Assembly: GCA_934271275.1 (NCBI GenBank)
Contig: CAKQRD010000004.1
Coordinates: forward strand, 108,447-172,446
Reading direction: 5' to 3'
Origin: an uncultured Clostridia bacterium
GTDB lineage: Bacteria > Bacillota > Clostridia > Christensenellales > Borkfalkiaceae
DNA length: 64,000 bases
Position 1 is the stretch's first letter; each line of letters opens with the position of its first letter. Of the stretch, positions 42,593 through 52,138 are shown one piece after another. The notes under the pieces were generated by a model, which saw nothing but the letters and a program-made list of their open reading frames with translations, was not told where the DNA came from and did not search any database. The position numbers and the translations under genes were made by a program.

Positions 42593-43132
42593 ATGAACGA
42601 TTTTTTACCGATTGACATCAAGGGATATAAGACCGAGCTTCCGATTATGCCGCTTCCGAGCGGAATCAAAATCGCGTTTTTCAACCTGCACGGCAACCCT
42701 TCCATGACCGAACACTGCGGCAAGGAGCTTGCAAAGCTCGTCGGCGATTCGGACGTCATCATAACCGCGGAAAGCAAGGGCTTGCAGCTTGCGCACGTCG
42801 TGGCGAGAGAATGCGGTCATCCCTTCTACGCTGTGGCGAGAAAAGCTAAAAAGCTTTATATGCAGGACGGAATTTCCGTCGCGTACGGCTCTTCCATCAC
42901 GACGGGCAAAGAGCAGTGCTTATACCTCTCGAAGCACGACGCCGACCTTCTTAAAGGCAAAAAGGTTTGCATCGTGGACGACGTTATTTCTACGGGAGAA
43001 AGCCTTAAAGGGTTGGAAGCTCTTGTGGAAAAGGCGGGCGGAACGGTTTATAAAAAGCTGTTCGTTCTTGCGGAAGGCGCGGCAAAGGACAGAAAAGACG
43101 TTCAATATCTCGCGACCATTCCCCTTCTTTAA
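42593..43132 (+). CDS. Adenine phosphoribosyltransferase-like protein
   Basis: The 179-residue type I phosphoribosyltransferase has the PRPP loop VCIVDDVISTGESL and an N-terminal hood. It may salvage adenine or xanthine-type bases; substrate residues do not decide between APRT and related enzymes. It is a single-gene unit. TGGACA and TAAACT, 18 bases apart near 42523-42552, may be its promoter. Confidence 0.85.
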   Translation: MNDFLPIDIKGYKTELPIMPLPSGIKIAFFNLHGNPSMTEHCGKELAKLVGDSDVIITAESKGLQLAHVVARECGHPFYAVARKAKKLYMQDGISVAYGSSITTGKEQCLYLSKHDADLLKGKKVCIVDDVISTGESLKGLEALVEKAGGTVYKKLFVLAEGAAKDRKDVQYLATIPLL

Positions 43133-43358
43133 GCTTTTTTCTTAAAAAACGATTTAAAAGAGCAACGCGCCGGTAGAAACCGACGCGCCGCCCCAGGAAA
43201 AAGTTTATTGAGAGTGTGGGCTGATTAAGTTGTAAAGGCTTTTCGTTCGCTCTTTACGCCTATATAATATAACCCCAAACTTAAAAGAACCTTGAAAAAA
43301 ACTTTAAGTTAAAAAATTTTTAAACTTTTTTCGGAAAAATTAAGGACGGTAATTCTCT

Positions 43359-44036
43359 ATGAAAATTCTTCTCGCGGACGACGAAAAAGACCTCGTTAAG
43401 GCTCTTTCCGCAATACTTAAACAGAATAATTATTCGGTAGACGCGGCTTTCGACGGCGAATCGGCTTTGGATTCCGCGCTTACCGGCGTTTACGACCTTA
43501 TAGTTCTCGACGTGATGATGCCGAAGCTCGACGGGTTTTCCGCGCTTAAAATTCTTCGCGAAAGCGGCGTGGATACCCCCGTTTTATTGCTCACCGCAAA
43601 GTCGGACGTTTCGGACAAAATTAGCGGACTTAACCTCGGCGCGGACGATTATATCACGAAGCCCTTCGACACAGAGGAGCTTCTGGCGCGTATCCGCGCG
43701 CTCCTCCGCCGCAAAGAAAAATTTACGGGCGATACCCTCGCTTTCGGCGATATTACCCTCGACAGAGACTCTATGCTCCTCACCTCGCACGGCAAAAGCC
43801 TTGCCATCGGCAAAAAGGAACGCGAAATTCTTGAAATGCTTATGCTTGCGGAAGGCAAAAACATTCCGAAGGAGCGGTTCATAGAAAAAATCTGGGGCTA
43901 CGATTCGGAAGCCGAATACAACACGATTGAGGTTTACGTTTCGTTCCTGCGCAAAAAGCTTGCCGCGGTCGGCGCGAAAACCGAAATACGCGTAGTGCGC
44001 GGAGTCGGCTATAATCTCGGAGTTAAAAATGATTAA
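43359..44036 (+). CDS. OmpR-family response regulator
   Basis: The 225-residue protein has a receiver domain (LADDEKDLVKAL, phospho-acceptor Asp in LIVLDVMMP, Lys in YITKPF) and a winged-helix DNA-binding domain (YNTIEVYVSFLRKKL, RVVRGVGYNL). It overlaps the histidine kinase gene by eight bases. TATAAT at 43263-43268 marks a likely promoter. Confidence 0.96.
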   Translation: MKILLADDEKDLVKALSAILKQNNYSVDAAFDGESALDSALTGVYDLIVLDVMMPKLDGFSALKILRESGVDTPVLLLTAKSDVSDKISGLNLGADDYITKPFDTEELLARIRALLRRKEKFTGDTLAFGDITLDRDSMLLTSHGKSLAIGKKEREILEMLMLAEGKNIPKERFIEKIWGYDSEAEYNTIEVYVSFLRKKLAAVGAKTEIRVVRGVGYNLGVKND

Positions 44037-45201
44037 AAAGGCGCAGGTACGGTTCGTCGTCGTGACGATGACGGTTATATTCGTATTGCTCGCCGCTTTT
44101 TTCGCGCTCGGATATATGTTCTTGACGCAGAGCGGAAACCGCGCGGTCGTGGGATACCTTAAACACGCGGAAACGGCGTACCGCTCGGGCGCGACGAAGC
44201 TCGGAGACGACATCGCCGTGCTTTTCTTCCCCTCGGGCGTAGTCACCAAAGACGGCTACGTAGTGAAGGTCGGAGAAAACGCTTATTCTAAAGACCGGCT
44301 CGACGCGGTTGTGGAAGCCGCGCAGAAATACGCCGACGAAATCGGTTCGACGCAGGGGCTTTTCTATTATTTCCCCCATTCCGCGGGCGGCGACGTGCTT
44401 ATTTTTACCGCTGATATTTCCGAATCGGTGCTTTCAATAAAGACCGACGGCGTTACCGCGGCGGTTCTGTTTATAGTTATTTTCGTTATTCTTCTGATAA
44501 TAGTCGGCGGCGCGTCGTACGCGATTTTTCAGCCGATTAAGGACAATTTTTACAGGCAGAAGCGGTTTATTTCGGACGCAAGTCACGAGCTGCGCACCCC
44601 CGTCGCAATAATTTCCGCAAACGCGGACGTGCTTAAAAACTACGTCGATAACGACTATCTTAAAAGCATCAAAAAGCAGACGAAGCGGCTCGAATCGCTC
44701 GTTTCGGATATGCTTACGCTGGCGCGTACGGAAGAGGAAAAAATCGCGCTCAAAAAAGAAGAGGTTTCGCTTACGGACGAAGTGACCGAATCCGTTCTCC
44801 CCTACGAAGCGTTGCTGTTCGAGAACGGCAAAACGCTGTTTACCGATATTGCGGACGGCGTTTTCGCCTTTATCGACAGGCAGAGCTTTAAAACCGTTTT
44901 CGGAGTGCTTATAGATAACGCCGTAAAGCATTCCGCGAAAAACGCGGTGATTAAGGTCAGCCTTAAAAAGGAAGCGGGGCGCGCCGTGCTTACCGTTTAT
45001 AACGACGGAAGCGGCGTTCGTGCAGAAGATTCCGACAAGGTATTCCAAAGATTTTACCGCTCGGACGAGTCGCGGTCGAGAGATTCGGGCGGGAGCGGCT
45101 TGGGGCTTTCCATCGCGAAAACGGTGTGCGACGCGAACAAATGGAAGATTTCGGCAAAATCGGTTTACGGCGTTTCGATGACGATTACGCTCGCAATCTG
45201 A
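44029..45201 (+). CDS. Membrane sensor histidine kinase
   Basis: The 390-residue kinase has two membrane helices (about 8-28 and 140-162) flanking an extracytoplasmic sensor of about 110 residues. The H-box SDASHELRTPVAIISA, N-box FGVLIDNAVKHSAKN, and G-box SGLGLSIAKTVC follow. No HAMP domain is obvious between the second helix and the H-box. It is translationally coupled to the response regulator upstream. The signal is unknown. Confidence 0.95.
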   Translation: MIKKAQVRFVVVTMTVIFVLLAAFFALGYMFLTQSGNRAVVGYLKHAETAYRSGATKLGDDIAVLFFPSGVVTKDGYVVKVGENAYSKDRLDAVVEAAQKYADEIGSTQGLFYYFPHSAGGDVLIFTADISESVLSIKTDGVTAAVLFIVIFVILLIIVGGASYAIFQPIKDNFYRQKRFISDASHELRTPVAIISANADVLKNYVDNDYLKSIKKQTKRLESLVSDMLTLARTEEEKIALKKEEVSLTDEVTESVLPYEALLFENGKTLFTDIADGVFAFIDRQSFKTVFGVLIDNAVKHSAKNAVIKVSLKKEAGRAVLTVYNDGSGVRAEDSDKVFQRFYRSDESRSRDSGGSGLGLSIAKTVCDANKWKISAKSVYGVSMTITLAI

Positions 45202-45254
45202 TTTTATAAATTACGGCAAATTATACAAACGATTTCACATAAAGGAGATTTGAT

Positions 45255-46406
45255 ATGCAGATTCAAAACGATATTTACGGCGTTGGCGTCAAAGACGATT
45301 CCATAGACCTTTTCGAGGGGCAATACGTCGTTCCCGAGGGAATTTCTTATAATTCCTATTTCATAAAAGACGAAAAAACGGCGGTTTTCGACACCGTTGA
45401 CGCGAGATTTTACGACGAATGGCTTAAAAACGTTCTTGCCGCCGCAGACGGCAAAGTCCCCGATTATCTTATAGTTCTTCACGTCGAACCCGACCATTCC
45501 GCGAACGTGGCGCGCTTTATGAAAGAATTCCCCGCCGCAAAAATCGTCGGCAACGCAAAGACCTTCGTTATGCTTAAAAACTTTTTCGGCGAAGACTTTT
45601 CGGAGCGCAGAGTAGTAGTGGCGGAAGGCGAAACGCTTTCGCTCGGCAAGCACGTTCTTAAATTCGTTTTCGCACCCTTCGTACATTGGCCCGAGGTTAT
45701 GGTTTGCTACGACGAGACCGACAAAATTTTATTCTCCGCGGACGGATTCGGCAGGTTCGGCAACCCGACGGAAAGCGAAGAATGGGACTGCGAAGCGAGA
45801 AGATATTATTTCGGAATAGTCGGCAAATACGGCGCGCAGGTGCAGGCGCTTCTTAAAAAAGTCGCCGCGCTGGATATTCGGACCATCTGCCCGCTCCACG
45901 GACCTGTGCTTACCGAAAACCTTGCGCATTACATCAATTTATACGACGTATGGTCTTCTTACCGCGCGGAATCCGAGGGCGTGTTCATAGCCTATACCAG
46001 CGTTTACGGTCATACCGAAAAAGCGGCGAAGCTCCTTGCGGATAAGCTCGGAAGAAAGGGCGTTAAAGTCACCGTTTCCGACCTTGCGAGAAGCGACTGG
46101 GCGGAAAACGTTGAGGACGCGTTCAGATACGACAGGCTCGTTCTTGCAACCACCACTTATAACGCGGATATTTTCCCCTATATGAAGGAGTTCATAAACC
46201 ACCTGACCGAAAGAAATTACAAAAACAGAAGAGTTGCGTTTATAGAAAACGGTTCTTGGGCGCCCGTCGCCACGAAGGTTATGAAAGAAATGCTCGCAAA
46301 TTCCAAAGACCTCGTTTTCGCGGAGAATAACGTTAAAATTCTTTCCGCTCTCACCCCCGAAAACGAAAAGGAAATCGAGCTTCTTGCTGAGGAGCTTTCT
46401 AAATAA
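45255..46406 (+). CDS. A-type flavoprotein (flavodiiron protein, FprA family)
   Basis: Flavodiiron proteins reduce oxygen or nitric oxide to protect anaerobes. The 383 residues have a metallo-beta-lactamase-like di-iron domain (HVEPDHSANV, then APFVHWPEVM and SADGFGRFG, ICPLHGPVL) and a C-terminal flavodoxin domain (AYTSVYGHTEKAAKLL). It has a strong ribosome binding site (AAAGGAGAT) and a strong terminator. Rubredoxin at 21310-21462 could be its electron donor. Confidence 0.95.
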   Translation: MQIQNDIYGVGVKDDSIDLFEGQYVVPEGISYNSYFIKDEKTAVFDTVDARFYDEWLKNVLAAADGKVPDYLIVLHVEPDHSANVARFMKEFPAAKIVGNAKTFVMLKNFFGEDFSERRVVVAEGETLSLGKHVLKFVFAPFVHWPEVMVCYDETDKILFSADGFGRFGNPTESEEWDCEARRYYFGIVGKYGAQVQALLKKVAALDIRTICPLHGPVLTENLAHYINLYDVWSSYRAESEGVFIAYTSVYGHTEKAAKLLADKLGRKGVKVTVSDLARSDWAENVEDAFRYDRLVLATTTYNADIFPYMKEFINHLTERNYKNRRVAFIENGSWAPVATKVMKEMLANSKDLVFAENNVKILSALTPENEKEIELLAEELSK

Positions 46407-46489
46407 ACGGAAAAGCTTTTTTGAACAAACGACTTTTTGAAAAGGTAGTTTTCAAAAACAGTTTATAAAATAACGATTTGAAAAATTTT

Positions 46490-46527
46490 GCGCCCGCCGA
46501 GGAGAACTCCTCGGCGGGCGCGTTTTT
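46490..46527 (+). terminator. Rho-independent terminator of the flavodiiron gene
   Basis: Perfect 15-base arms starting GCGCCCGCCGAGG around an AA loop, followed by GTTTTTTAG. Confidence 0.93.
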
Positions 46528-46576
46528 TAGTTATCGTACGCGTTTTTAATTATTTATTTTTTTCGGGATATTTTGC

Positions 46577-46644
46577 CGCGCCTCGCATTTCATCGCGCCT
46601 CGCATTTCATCGCGTCTCGCATTTCATCGCGTCTTGCATTTAGT
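46577..46644. repeat. 17-bp tandem repeat, four units
   Basis: Units of CGCGCCTCGCATTTCAT lie at 46577, 46594, 46611 and 46628, the first two identical and the others with one and about four changes. It sits between a terminator and the end of the MATE gene. Confidence 0.85.
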
Positions 46645-46695
46645 CGCGACACACCTCGTCGCGCCACGGCTCGCCCCCGCCCCGAAAAAATCTCT

Positions 46696-48075
46696 TTACG
46701 GCTCGTTCTTTTCCGTAACGACGGCTTCCGCGTTATTTTTCTTAACGAGCTTTCTTATCACTATTTCATAATAAATAATCATACCCGCCGCCGCCAGAAA
46801 CCAGCTTATCGGATACGCCCAGTAAATTATATACACTTCGTCGATAATTCCCAGCATTATTTTTATCCACACGAGCCTGAATACGCAAGTGCCGAAAAGG
46901 TTTATAAGCATAGACGACGTGCTTTTGCCGAACCCGCGGAGAGTAAAGCTGTATACTTCCATAATGCCGCACAGAAAATACGGCGCGCAGACTATAAGAA
47001 GCCTTTTTGCCGCAATGTCCACGACGTACGCGTCGTCCGTGATAAGCCCCACTATCGGCTTTGCGAGAAGCACCGCCAGCCCTCCGAGTACGACGCCCAC
47101 AGCCGTCACCAGAAGCACGCATTCAAGCACGATTTTCTTTATTCTGTCGTATTTTCCCGCGCCGTAGTTCTGCCCGACGAAGGAAAGCGCGGAAAGCGAC
47201 ACGCCGTTCATCGCCTGATAAACGACCGATTCTATCTGTTGAGAATAAGAGTTACCCGCCATAACGTATTCGCCGAAGCTGTTCACGCTCGACTGCACCA
47301 CGACGTTCGATATGGAAAACAAACAACCCTGAAGCCCAGAAGGCACGCCGATTTTAATCATTTCCCAAAGCTGTTCGCGATATATGCGAAAGTACTTAAA
47401 GCGAAGCTGCAACGCGCCCTTACTCTTTAACAAAAGCACTATGCAGCACGCCGCCGAAATACACTGCGAAACGACCGTCGCAATCGCCACGCCCTCTACG
47501 TTCTTGTTAAGAACGAGGACGAAAAAGACGTTCAATATAACGTTCACCACGCCGCCTATCGTAAGGTATACGAGCGGCTTGACCGTTTCCCCCGCCGCGC
47601 GCAGTATCGCCGCGCAGAAGTTATAAACCATCATCACGGGCATACCTATAAAGTATATTTTAAGGTACGTCGCGGACATATCTATAACGTTTTCGTCGCA
47701 GCTCATCCATTCGAGAAAGGTTTTCGCGCCGAATACGCCCACGAAAATCAGCCCCGTTCCGACGATAACCGCAACGAGCAGAGAAGTTCCGACCGTTCTT
47801 CTCACCCGCTCTTCGTCCTTTTTGCCGAGATATGCGGAAACCATAACGTTCGCGCCGACCGAAAGTCCCACGAACAGCCCTACGATAAGGTTTATAAGCG
47901 CGCTCGTGCCGCCAACCGCCGCAACCGCGCGGTCGTTCACGAATATGCCGAGTACCAGCACGTCGCACATATTGAAAAGTATTTGTAAAAGGTTTGTAAA
48001 AATAAGCGGAACTGCAAAAGCGACGATCTTTTTAAAGATTGCGCCGCTCGTCATATCTACTTCTAATTTCTTCAT
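46696..48075 (-). CDS. MATE family exporter (second copy)
   Basis: The 459-residue protein has the MATE fold of 12 helices in two bundles, with VDMTSGAIFKKIVAFAVPLIF at the start and SALSFVGQNYGAGKYDRIKK at the second-half signature. The substrate is unknown. It is not closely related to the MATE protein at 5441-6904, so it is not a recent duplication. Confidence 0.92.
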   Translation of the reverse strand: MKKLEVDMTSGAIFKKIVAFAVPLIFTNLLQILFNMCDVLVLGIFVNDRAVAAVGGTSALINLIVGLFVGLSVGANVMVSAYLGKKDEERVRRTVGTSLLVAVIVGTGLIFVGVFGAKTFLEWMSCDENVIDMSATYLKIYFIGMPVMMVYNFCAAILRAAGETVKPLVYLTIGGVVNVILNVFFVLVLNKNVEGVAIATVVSQCISAACCIVLLLKSKGALQLRFKYFRIYREQLWEMIKIGVPSGLQGCLFSISNVVVQSSVNSFGEYVMAGNSYSQQIESVVYQAMNGVSLSALSFVGQNYGAGKYDRIKKIVLECVLLVTAVGVVLGGLAVLLAKPIVGLITDDAYVVDIAAKRLLIVCAPYFLCGIMEVYSFTLRGFGKSTSSMLINLFGTCVFRLVWIKIMLGIIDEVYIIYWAYPISWFLAAAGMIIYYEIVIRKLVKKNNAEAVVTEKNEP

Positions 48076-48186
48076 AGCTAAAATTTACAAGTTATTTTGA
48101 AGGTATTAAGATATTTTAATCGTTTTTTCTGTTTGTATATTTTTGTATCTGTTTATTTCCGGTCTTTCCGTCTTTTAGTCGGTAAT

Positions 48187-48690
48187 TTATCTGAATTCTT
48201 TTACGTCCGAATTTTTATAAACGGTGAAACGGATTTCGTAGCCGTTAGTCTCCTGCGGCTCGCTTTCCGAAACGCATTTCCAGCCAGCGGCTTTATCGAG
48301 ATTTTCGTAAAAGACCTCCGCGCCGCCGTCCGCGTTTACCTTGGTCACGAGGACTTCCGAGCAGAACGGGAGCATAGTTTTATAAAACATTGCGCCACCG
48401 ATAATAAACACATCGTCCGCGGGATAATTTTCAAGCGTTTCTTTCAGCTCGTCAATGCTATCGACGACGATACAATCCTCGCGCTTTTCGCCGCCGGGGA
48501 AAAGAACGATATTAGTTCTGCCTTTAAGGGGCTTGCCGTTCGGGAAAGATTTTAAGGTATTGCTACCCATAACGACGACTTTGCCGATGGTTTTTTCCTT
48601 AAAATACGCCATATCCGCGGGAAGGTGGAAAAGAAGGTCGTTTTTTTTGCCTATTCCCCAGTTTTTATCGACCGCCACAATCGCTTTCAT
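48187..48690 (-). CDS. folA: Dihydrofolate reductase
   Basis: DHFR makes tetrahydrofolate with NADPH. The 167 residues include AIVAVDKNWGIGKKNDLLFH, VVMGSNTLKSFPNGKPLKGR and VFIIGGAMFYKTMLP. Its ATG overlaps the last base of the thyA stop, so thyA and folA are translated together and recycle the dihydrofolate that ThyA makes. Confidence 0.96.
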   Translation of the reverse strand: MKAIVAVDKNWGIGKKNDLLFHLPADMAYFKEKTIGKVVVMGSNTLKSFPNGKPLKGRTNIVLFPGGEKREDCIVVDSIDELKETLENYPADDVFIIGGAMFYKTMLPFCSEVLVTKVNADGGAEVFYENLDKAAGWKCVSESEPQETNGYEIRFTVYKNSDVKEFR

Positions 48691-49520
48691 TAAATAGCCA
48701 CCTCGAATTTTTCTTCTAATTTATTGAACTCGTAACCTTCTAATCTGAAATCGTCCACGGTGAAATCGTAAAAATTCTTTATATCGGGATTCATTACGAA
48801 TTTCGGCGCGTCGAACTGCGGGTTTTCGAGCATCTTTTTGACGACGGGAATATGTCTGTCGTAAATATGCGCGTCCGCGATGACGTGAACGAGTTCGCCG
48901 ACCTTAAACCCCGACACCTGCGCGAGCATATGCAAAAGCACCGCGTATTGCACCACGTTCCAGTTGTTCGCGACCGCAACGTCGTTACTGCGCTGATTGA
49001 GTATGCCGTTAAGCGTATCGCCCGCCACGTTAAAGGTCATAGAATAGGCGCACGGATAAAGGTGCATTTCGTGGAGGTCCTGAAAGGTATAAATATTCGT
49101 CATAATTCTGCGCGAATGGGGGTTGTTTTTAAGGTCGTATAAAACCCTGTCCACCTGATCGAACATACCCTCTTTATACTCGTGCTTAACCGCGAGCTGA
49201 TAGCCGTACGCCTTGCCGATAGAACCCGTTTCGTCCGCCCAGCTGTCCCAGATATGGGAGTTGAGGTCGTGAACGTTGTTTGATTTTTTCTGCCAAATCC
49301 ACAAAAGCTCGTCCACGGCGGATTTAAAAGCGGTGCGGCGAAGAGTTAAAACAGGAAACTCCTTCTTCAAATCGTATCTGTTTACGATGCAGAATTTTTT
49401 TACTGTATGCGCGGGAGTGCCGTCCGCCCACACGGGACGAACGGGATAATCGGTATCCCAAACGCCGTTTTCCATAATATCCTTGCAATTTTCGATAAAC
49501 ACCTTATCGGCGTAACTCAT
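48690..49520 (-). CDS. thyA: Thymidylate synthase ThyA
   Basis: ThyA methylates dUMP to dTMP with methylene-tetrahydrofolate. The 276 residues contain the catalytic cysteine region LYPCAYSMTF, the folate/nucleotide block GILNQRSNDVAVANNWNV and the late HIYDRHI. folA follows with a one-base overlap. Confidence 0.97.
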   Translation of the reverse strand: MSYADKVFIENCKDIMENGVWDTDYPVRPVWADGTPAHTVKKFCIVNRYDLKKEFPVLTLRRTAFKSAVDELLWIWQKKSNNVHDLNSHIWDSWADETGSIGKAYGYQLAVKHEYKEGMFDQVDRVLYDLKNNPHSRRIMTNIYTFQDLHEMHLYPCAYSMTFNVAGDTLNGILNQRSNDVAVANNWNVVQYAVLLHMLAQVSGFKVGELVHVIADAHIYDRHIPVVKKMLENPQFDAPKFVMNPDIKNFYDFTVDDFRLEGYEFNKLEEKFEVAI

Positions 49521-49747
49521 ATATTTTTACCTCTGTGATTTTTTCTTTTTTTGTTCCGCAGATTTTTGCCGGCGAAAAGCACGCAACCGCGTGGTAAGAT
49601 GCGCCGTTACCCTTTTTTATTAAACGAAAAGAGTAGTTCGTATTGCGGTAGCAGGCGACCAAGTCCGAAGGGCGTGTACAAAATAGTACACAACCGAGGA
49701 CGCGAGAAGCACGCAGCCGCAAGACGGGCTGCTATATTCGTTTAAAA

Positions 49748-50536
49748 TCAGAAGGCGTCTTTCTCCTGCTTCTTCCACCGCCTGCATATAAACCTTTCCG
49801 TTATCCAGAGCGGAGTGACTGCTTCTAAAAAATACATAAACTTATTGAAAAAACCGGGGATACATTTCACCTTGTTTTTTCTGCTCGCTTTTAATGCCTT
49901 TTTCGCTATATACGAAGCGGGTTTACTCGAAAGCTTTCCCCAAAGCCCCTGCCCTTTTATATCCTCTATTATATCGGGGCGTGTGGGTACGCCGCCCGGC
50001 ATCACCACCGTCACGTTTACGTTTTCCGATTTCAGCTCGTAATGAAGTGCGGTAAACAGATTTATAAGCATCGCCTTCGTCGCCGAATACACCGCAAAAT
50101 ACGGCATAGGCTTCGCGCCCGACATACTCGCTATCGTGATAACCGAGGTTTTTCCTTCCGCCCTTCTTTTTAACAGCGCGTGCGTAAGCGCGGTGGTCGC
50201 TTCCGCGTTCACCCGAAGCTGAAACAAAAGCTTTTCTTCTGTATACTTTAAAAATCCTTTCTGTATATCCACGCCCGCGACGTTTATTATTCTGTCGAAC
50301 TTTAAGCCGCGCTCGTCCATAAAAGCAAGCATATTTTTACGCGAATTTTCGTCCGTCAAATCGCAGGGGAAATATTCCGCCGCGCCCGCGCCGAGAGAAA
50401 GCAGTTCATTTTTAAGAGAAACAAGTTTTGCTTCGCTTCTGCCCGTTATAAAAATTTCCGCGCCCTGCATTGCCATTTCTTTACAAAACGCTTTGCCGAT
50501 GCCGCCCGTTGCTCCGCTGATAAAGGTATACGCCAT
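49748..50536 (-). CDS. Short-chain dehydrogenase/reductase
   Basis: The 262-residue SDR has the NAD(P)-binding GATGGIGKAF, NVAGVDI and the catalytic Y-x-x-x-K in YSATKAM with an upstream serine (SMSGAKPM). The end of the protein has a membrane-prone segment (FMYFLEAVTPLWI). I place the start at the ATG ending at 50536, with GAGGCG upstream. The substrate is not known. Confidence 0.9.
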   Translation of the reverse strand: MAYTFISGATGGIGKAFCKEMAMQGAEIFITGRSEAKLVSLKNELLSLGAGAAEYFPCDLTDENSRKNMLAFMDERGLKFDRIINVAGVDIQKGFLKYTEEKLLFQLRVNAEATTALTHALLKRRAEGKTSVITIASMSGAKPMPYFAVYSATKAMLINLFTALHYELKSENVNVTVVMPGGVPTRPDIIEDIKGQGLWGKLSSKPASYIAKKALKASRKNKVKCIPGFFNKFMYFLEAVTPLWITERFICRRWKKQEKDAF

Positions 50537-50575
50537 TTGTTTTCGCCTCGTCCGAACGCTACATAAAAGCATTCG

Positions 50576-50845
50576 TCATTTCGTAGTCAGAACCTTGCTC
50601 GTAACGCCCGCTATCATACCGAGCTTACCCGATAAACTGCTTATTTTATCCTGCGGCGCGTCCAGAATCACGCTTATCACGTTCACCCCGCGCGCTTTAT
50701 ACGGCACGCCGAGTCTCGCAACCGCGTATTCGCCGAACTCGTGCAGCACGGCGTTCACTTTTTCCGCGGCGGAAAAATCGGATATTATTATCGCAAGCAC
50801 CGCAAGCTTATTTTTTACGTTTGCGCTACCGCTTTCCTCTTTCAC
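50576..50845 (-). CDS. TM1266-like small ACT-fold regulator (iron-only hydrogenase system type)
   Basis: The 89-residue protein matches the TM1266 family: KLAVLAIIISDFSAAEKVN, LHEFGEYAVARLGVPYKARG, VNVISVILDAP and SLSGKLGMIAGV. These ACT-like proteins are annotated as putative regulators near [FeFe]-hydrogenase genes; no hydrogenase genes lie here. It starts with GTG at 50845, and GAGGAG lies 12 bases upstream. The frame stays open far upstream without a usual start codon. Confidence 0.85.
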   Translation of the reverse strand: MKEESGSANVKNKLAVLAIIISDFSAAEKVNAVLHEFGEYAVARLGVPYKARGVNVISVILDAPQDKISSLSGKLGMIAGVTSKVLTTK

Positions 50846-51000
50846 GATATTCCCGCGCTCCTCATTCTCGCTTATAACCGTAGTTTTTTCGGCGGCGTTA
50901 TTTTCTTTAATCTTATTTTCCGTATCGTCTTCCTCCCGCTGACCGAAGAGTATAACAAAAACGCTATGTTTTTTTATAACGTTTTGATCACTTTTTTAAT

Positions 51001-51029
51001 ATTGTATCACATTCCCCCGCTTTTAGCAA
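51001..51029 (-). promoter_or_regulatory. Probable sigma-A promoter upstream of the TM1266-like gene
   Basis: On the minus strand TTGCTA and TACAAT are 17 bases apart. They imply an untranslated leader of about 150 bases before the GTG start. Confidence 0.6.
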
Positions 51030-51036
51030 GGATATT

Positions 51037-51738
51037 TCAGAATTTAAACCTGCCTTCTTTAACGGCTTCGCGCAGCTTATCTATCGCCTTTTTTTCTATG
51101 CGGGAAACGTACGAGCGTGAAATTTTAAGAAACCGCGCGACCTCTCTTTGCGCGTAATTTTTTTCGCCTTTAAGTCCGTACCGAAGGCATATCACCGTAT
51201 ATTCCCTTGCGGAAAGCTCGCGTTTTAAAAACTCCAAAAACTTTTCGCGTTCTATGCTTTTATCCACCTGATAGAAAACGGCGTCTTCCTTTTCGCACAA
51301 AAGGTCTAAAAGAGTAAGCTCGTTGCCGTCTTTATCCGTTCCCACGGGATCTGTCAGCGACACGTCGTTCTTAAACTTTTTGTTCGCGCGAAGAAGCATT
51401 AAAATTTCGTTTTCTATGCACCGCGCGGCAAAGGTCGCAAGCCGCGTTCCCTTACCCGTTTCGTAAGTATTTACCGCCTTGATAAGCCCTATGCTCCCGA
51501 CCGATATAAGATCGTCCGTTTCCGCCGCGCCCGAATATTTTTTTACGACGTGCGCCACGAGCCGCATATTGTGTTCGATGAGCTTGTCGCGCGCTTCTCG
51601 GCTTCCCGCCTTCATCGCCGCAATCGCTTCCGCTTCTTCCTCCTCCGAAAGCGGCTTCGGAAAAGAGCTTCCCGATAATACCGTTCCCGCGAAAAACGAA
51701 ATCTTGCCTAATATAAAGAAAAATAATTCCGCAAACAC
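51037..51738 (-). CDS. sigK: RNA polymerase sporulation sigma factor SigK
   Basis: SigK directs late mother-cell transcription in spore formation. The 233 residues have a hydrophobic pro-sequence (FAELFFFILGKISFFAG) ending before SFPKPLS, then region 2 (IEHNMRLVAHVVKKY, DLISVGSIGLIKAV, RLATFAARCIENEIL) and region 4 (ISRSYVSRIEKKAIDKL). I choose the GTG at 51738, seven bases after GGAGG. The gene is uninterrupted, with no skin-type element. Confidence 0.94.
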   Translation of the reverse strand: MFAELFFFILGKISFFAGTVLSGSSFPKPLSEEEEAEAIAAMKAGSREARDKLIEHNMRLVAHVVKKYSGAAETDDLISVGSIGLIKAVNTYETGKGTRLATFAARCIENEILMLLRANKKFKNDVSLTDPVGTDKDGNELTLLDLLCEKEDAVFYQVDKSIEREKFLEFLKRELSAREYTVICLRYGLKGEKNYAQREVARFLKISRSYVSRIEKKAIDKLREAVKEGRFKF

Positions 51739-52138
51739 CTTATAACCTCCGCCGCCGCGCGCAAATTCGGGGTTTACGCCCACGCGCGTACGCGCATATT
51801 TTAAAGATTACTATTATGCTTACGCAAAAAATCCGCCGACAATGAGTTACGGCAAGTCCGTTTTTCTTCTCTTTTGCGGAAATTTCTCGTTAGGCGCGAG
51901 TCTCTCCTCGCAAAAAATTTCGGTAATCAATAAAAAAAATGCGAGAGAACTGTCACAAAGCGGTTTACAAATAAAATTTTTATGATACCATACGGGTGGC
52001 GTTTGGAAAAAAACTCGGGAGGTGAACGACGGCAAATAACCGATACTATATATGCGAGTCGTCTTTTTACGAAGAACTCGGCGAAAAACTTCGATCGGAA
52101 AAGCTTATTGCGTTACCCTTCTGAAAGGCAGGTGAAAT
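51739..52138. other. Divergent intergenic region with a long leader for the membrane gene
   Basis: About 400 bases between sigK and the plus-strand membrane gene hold no gene. A GGGAGGTG near 52019-52026 looks like a ribosome binding site, but only a five-codon frame follows it. No riboswitch or terminator is recognised. Confidence 0.4.

Noticed and set aside
51037..51783. Longer SigK start and possible skin element
   Set aside because: The GTG at 51738 has an ideal ribosome binding site, the upstream codons are not conserved in type, and the gene is continuous.
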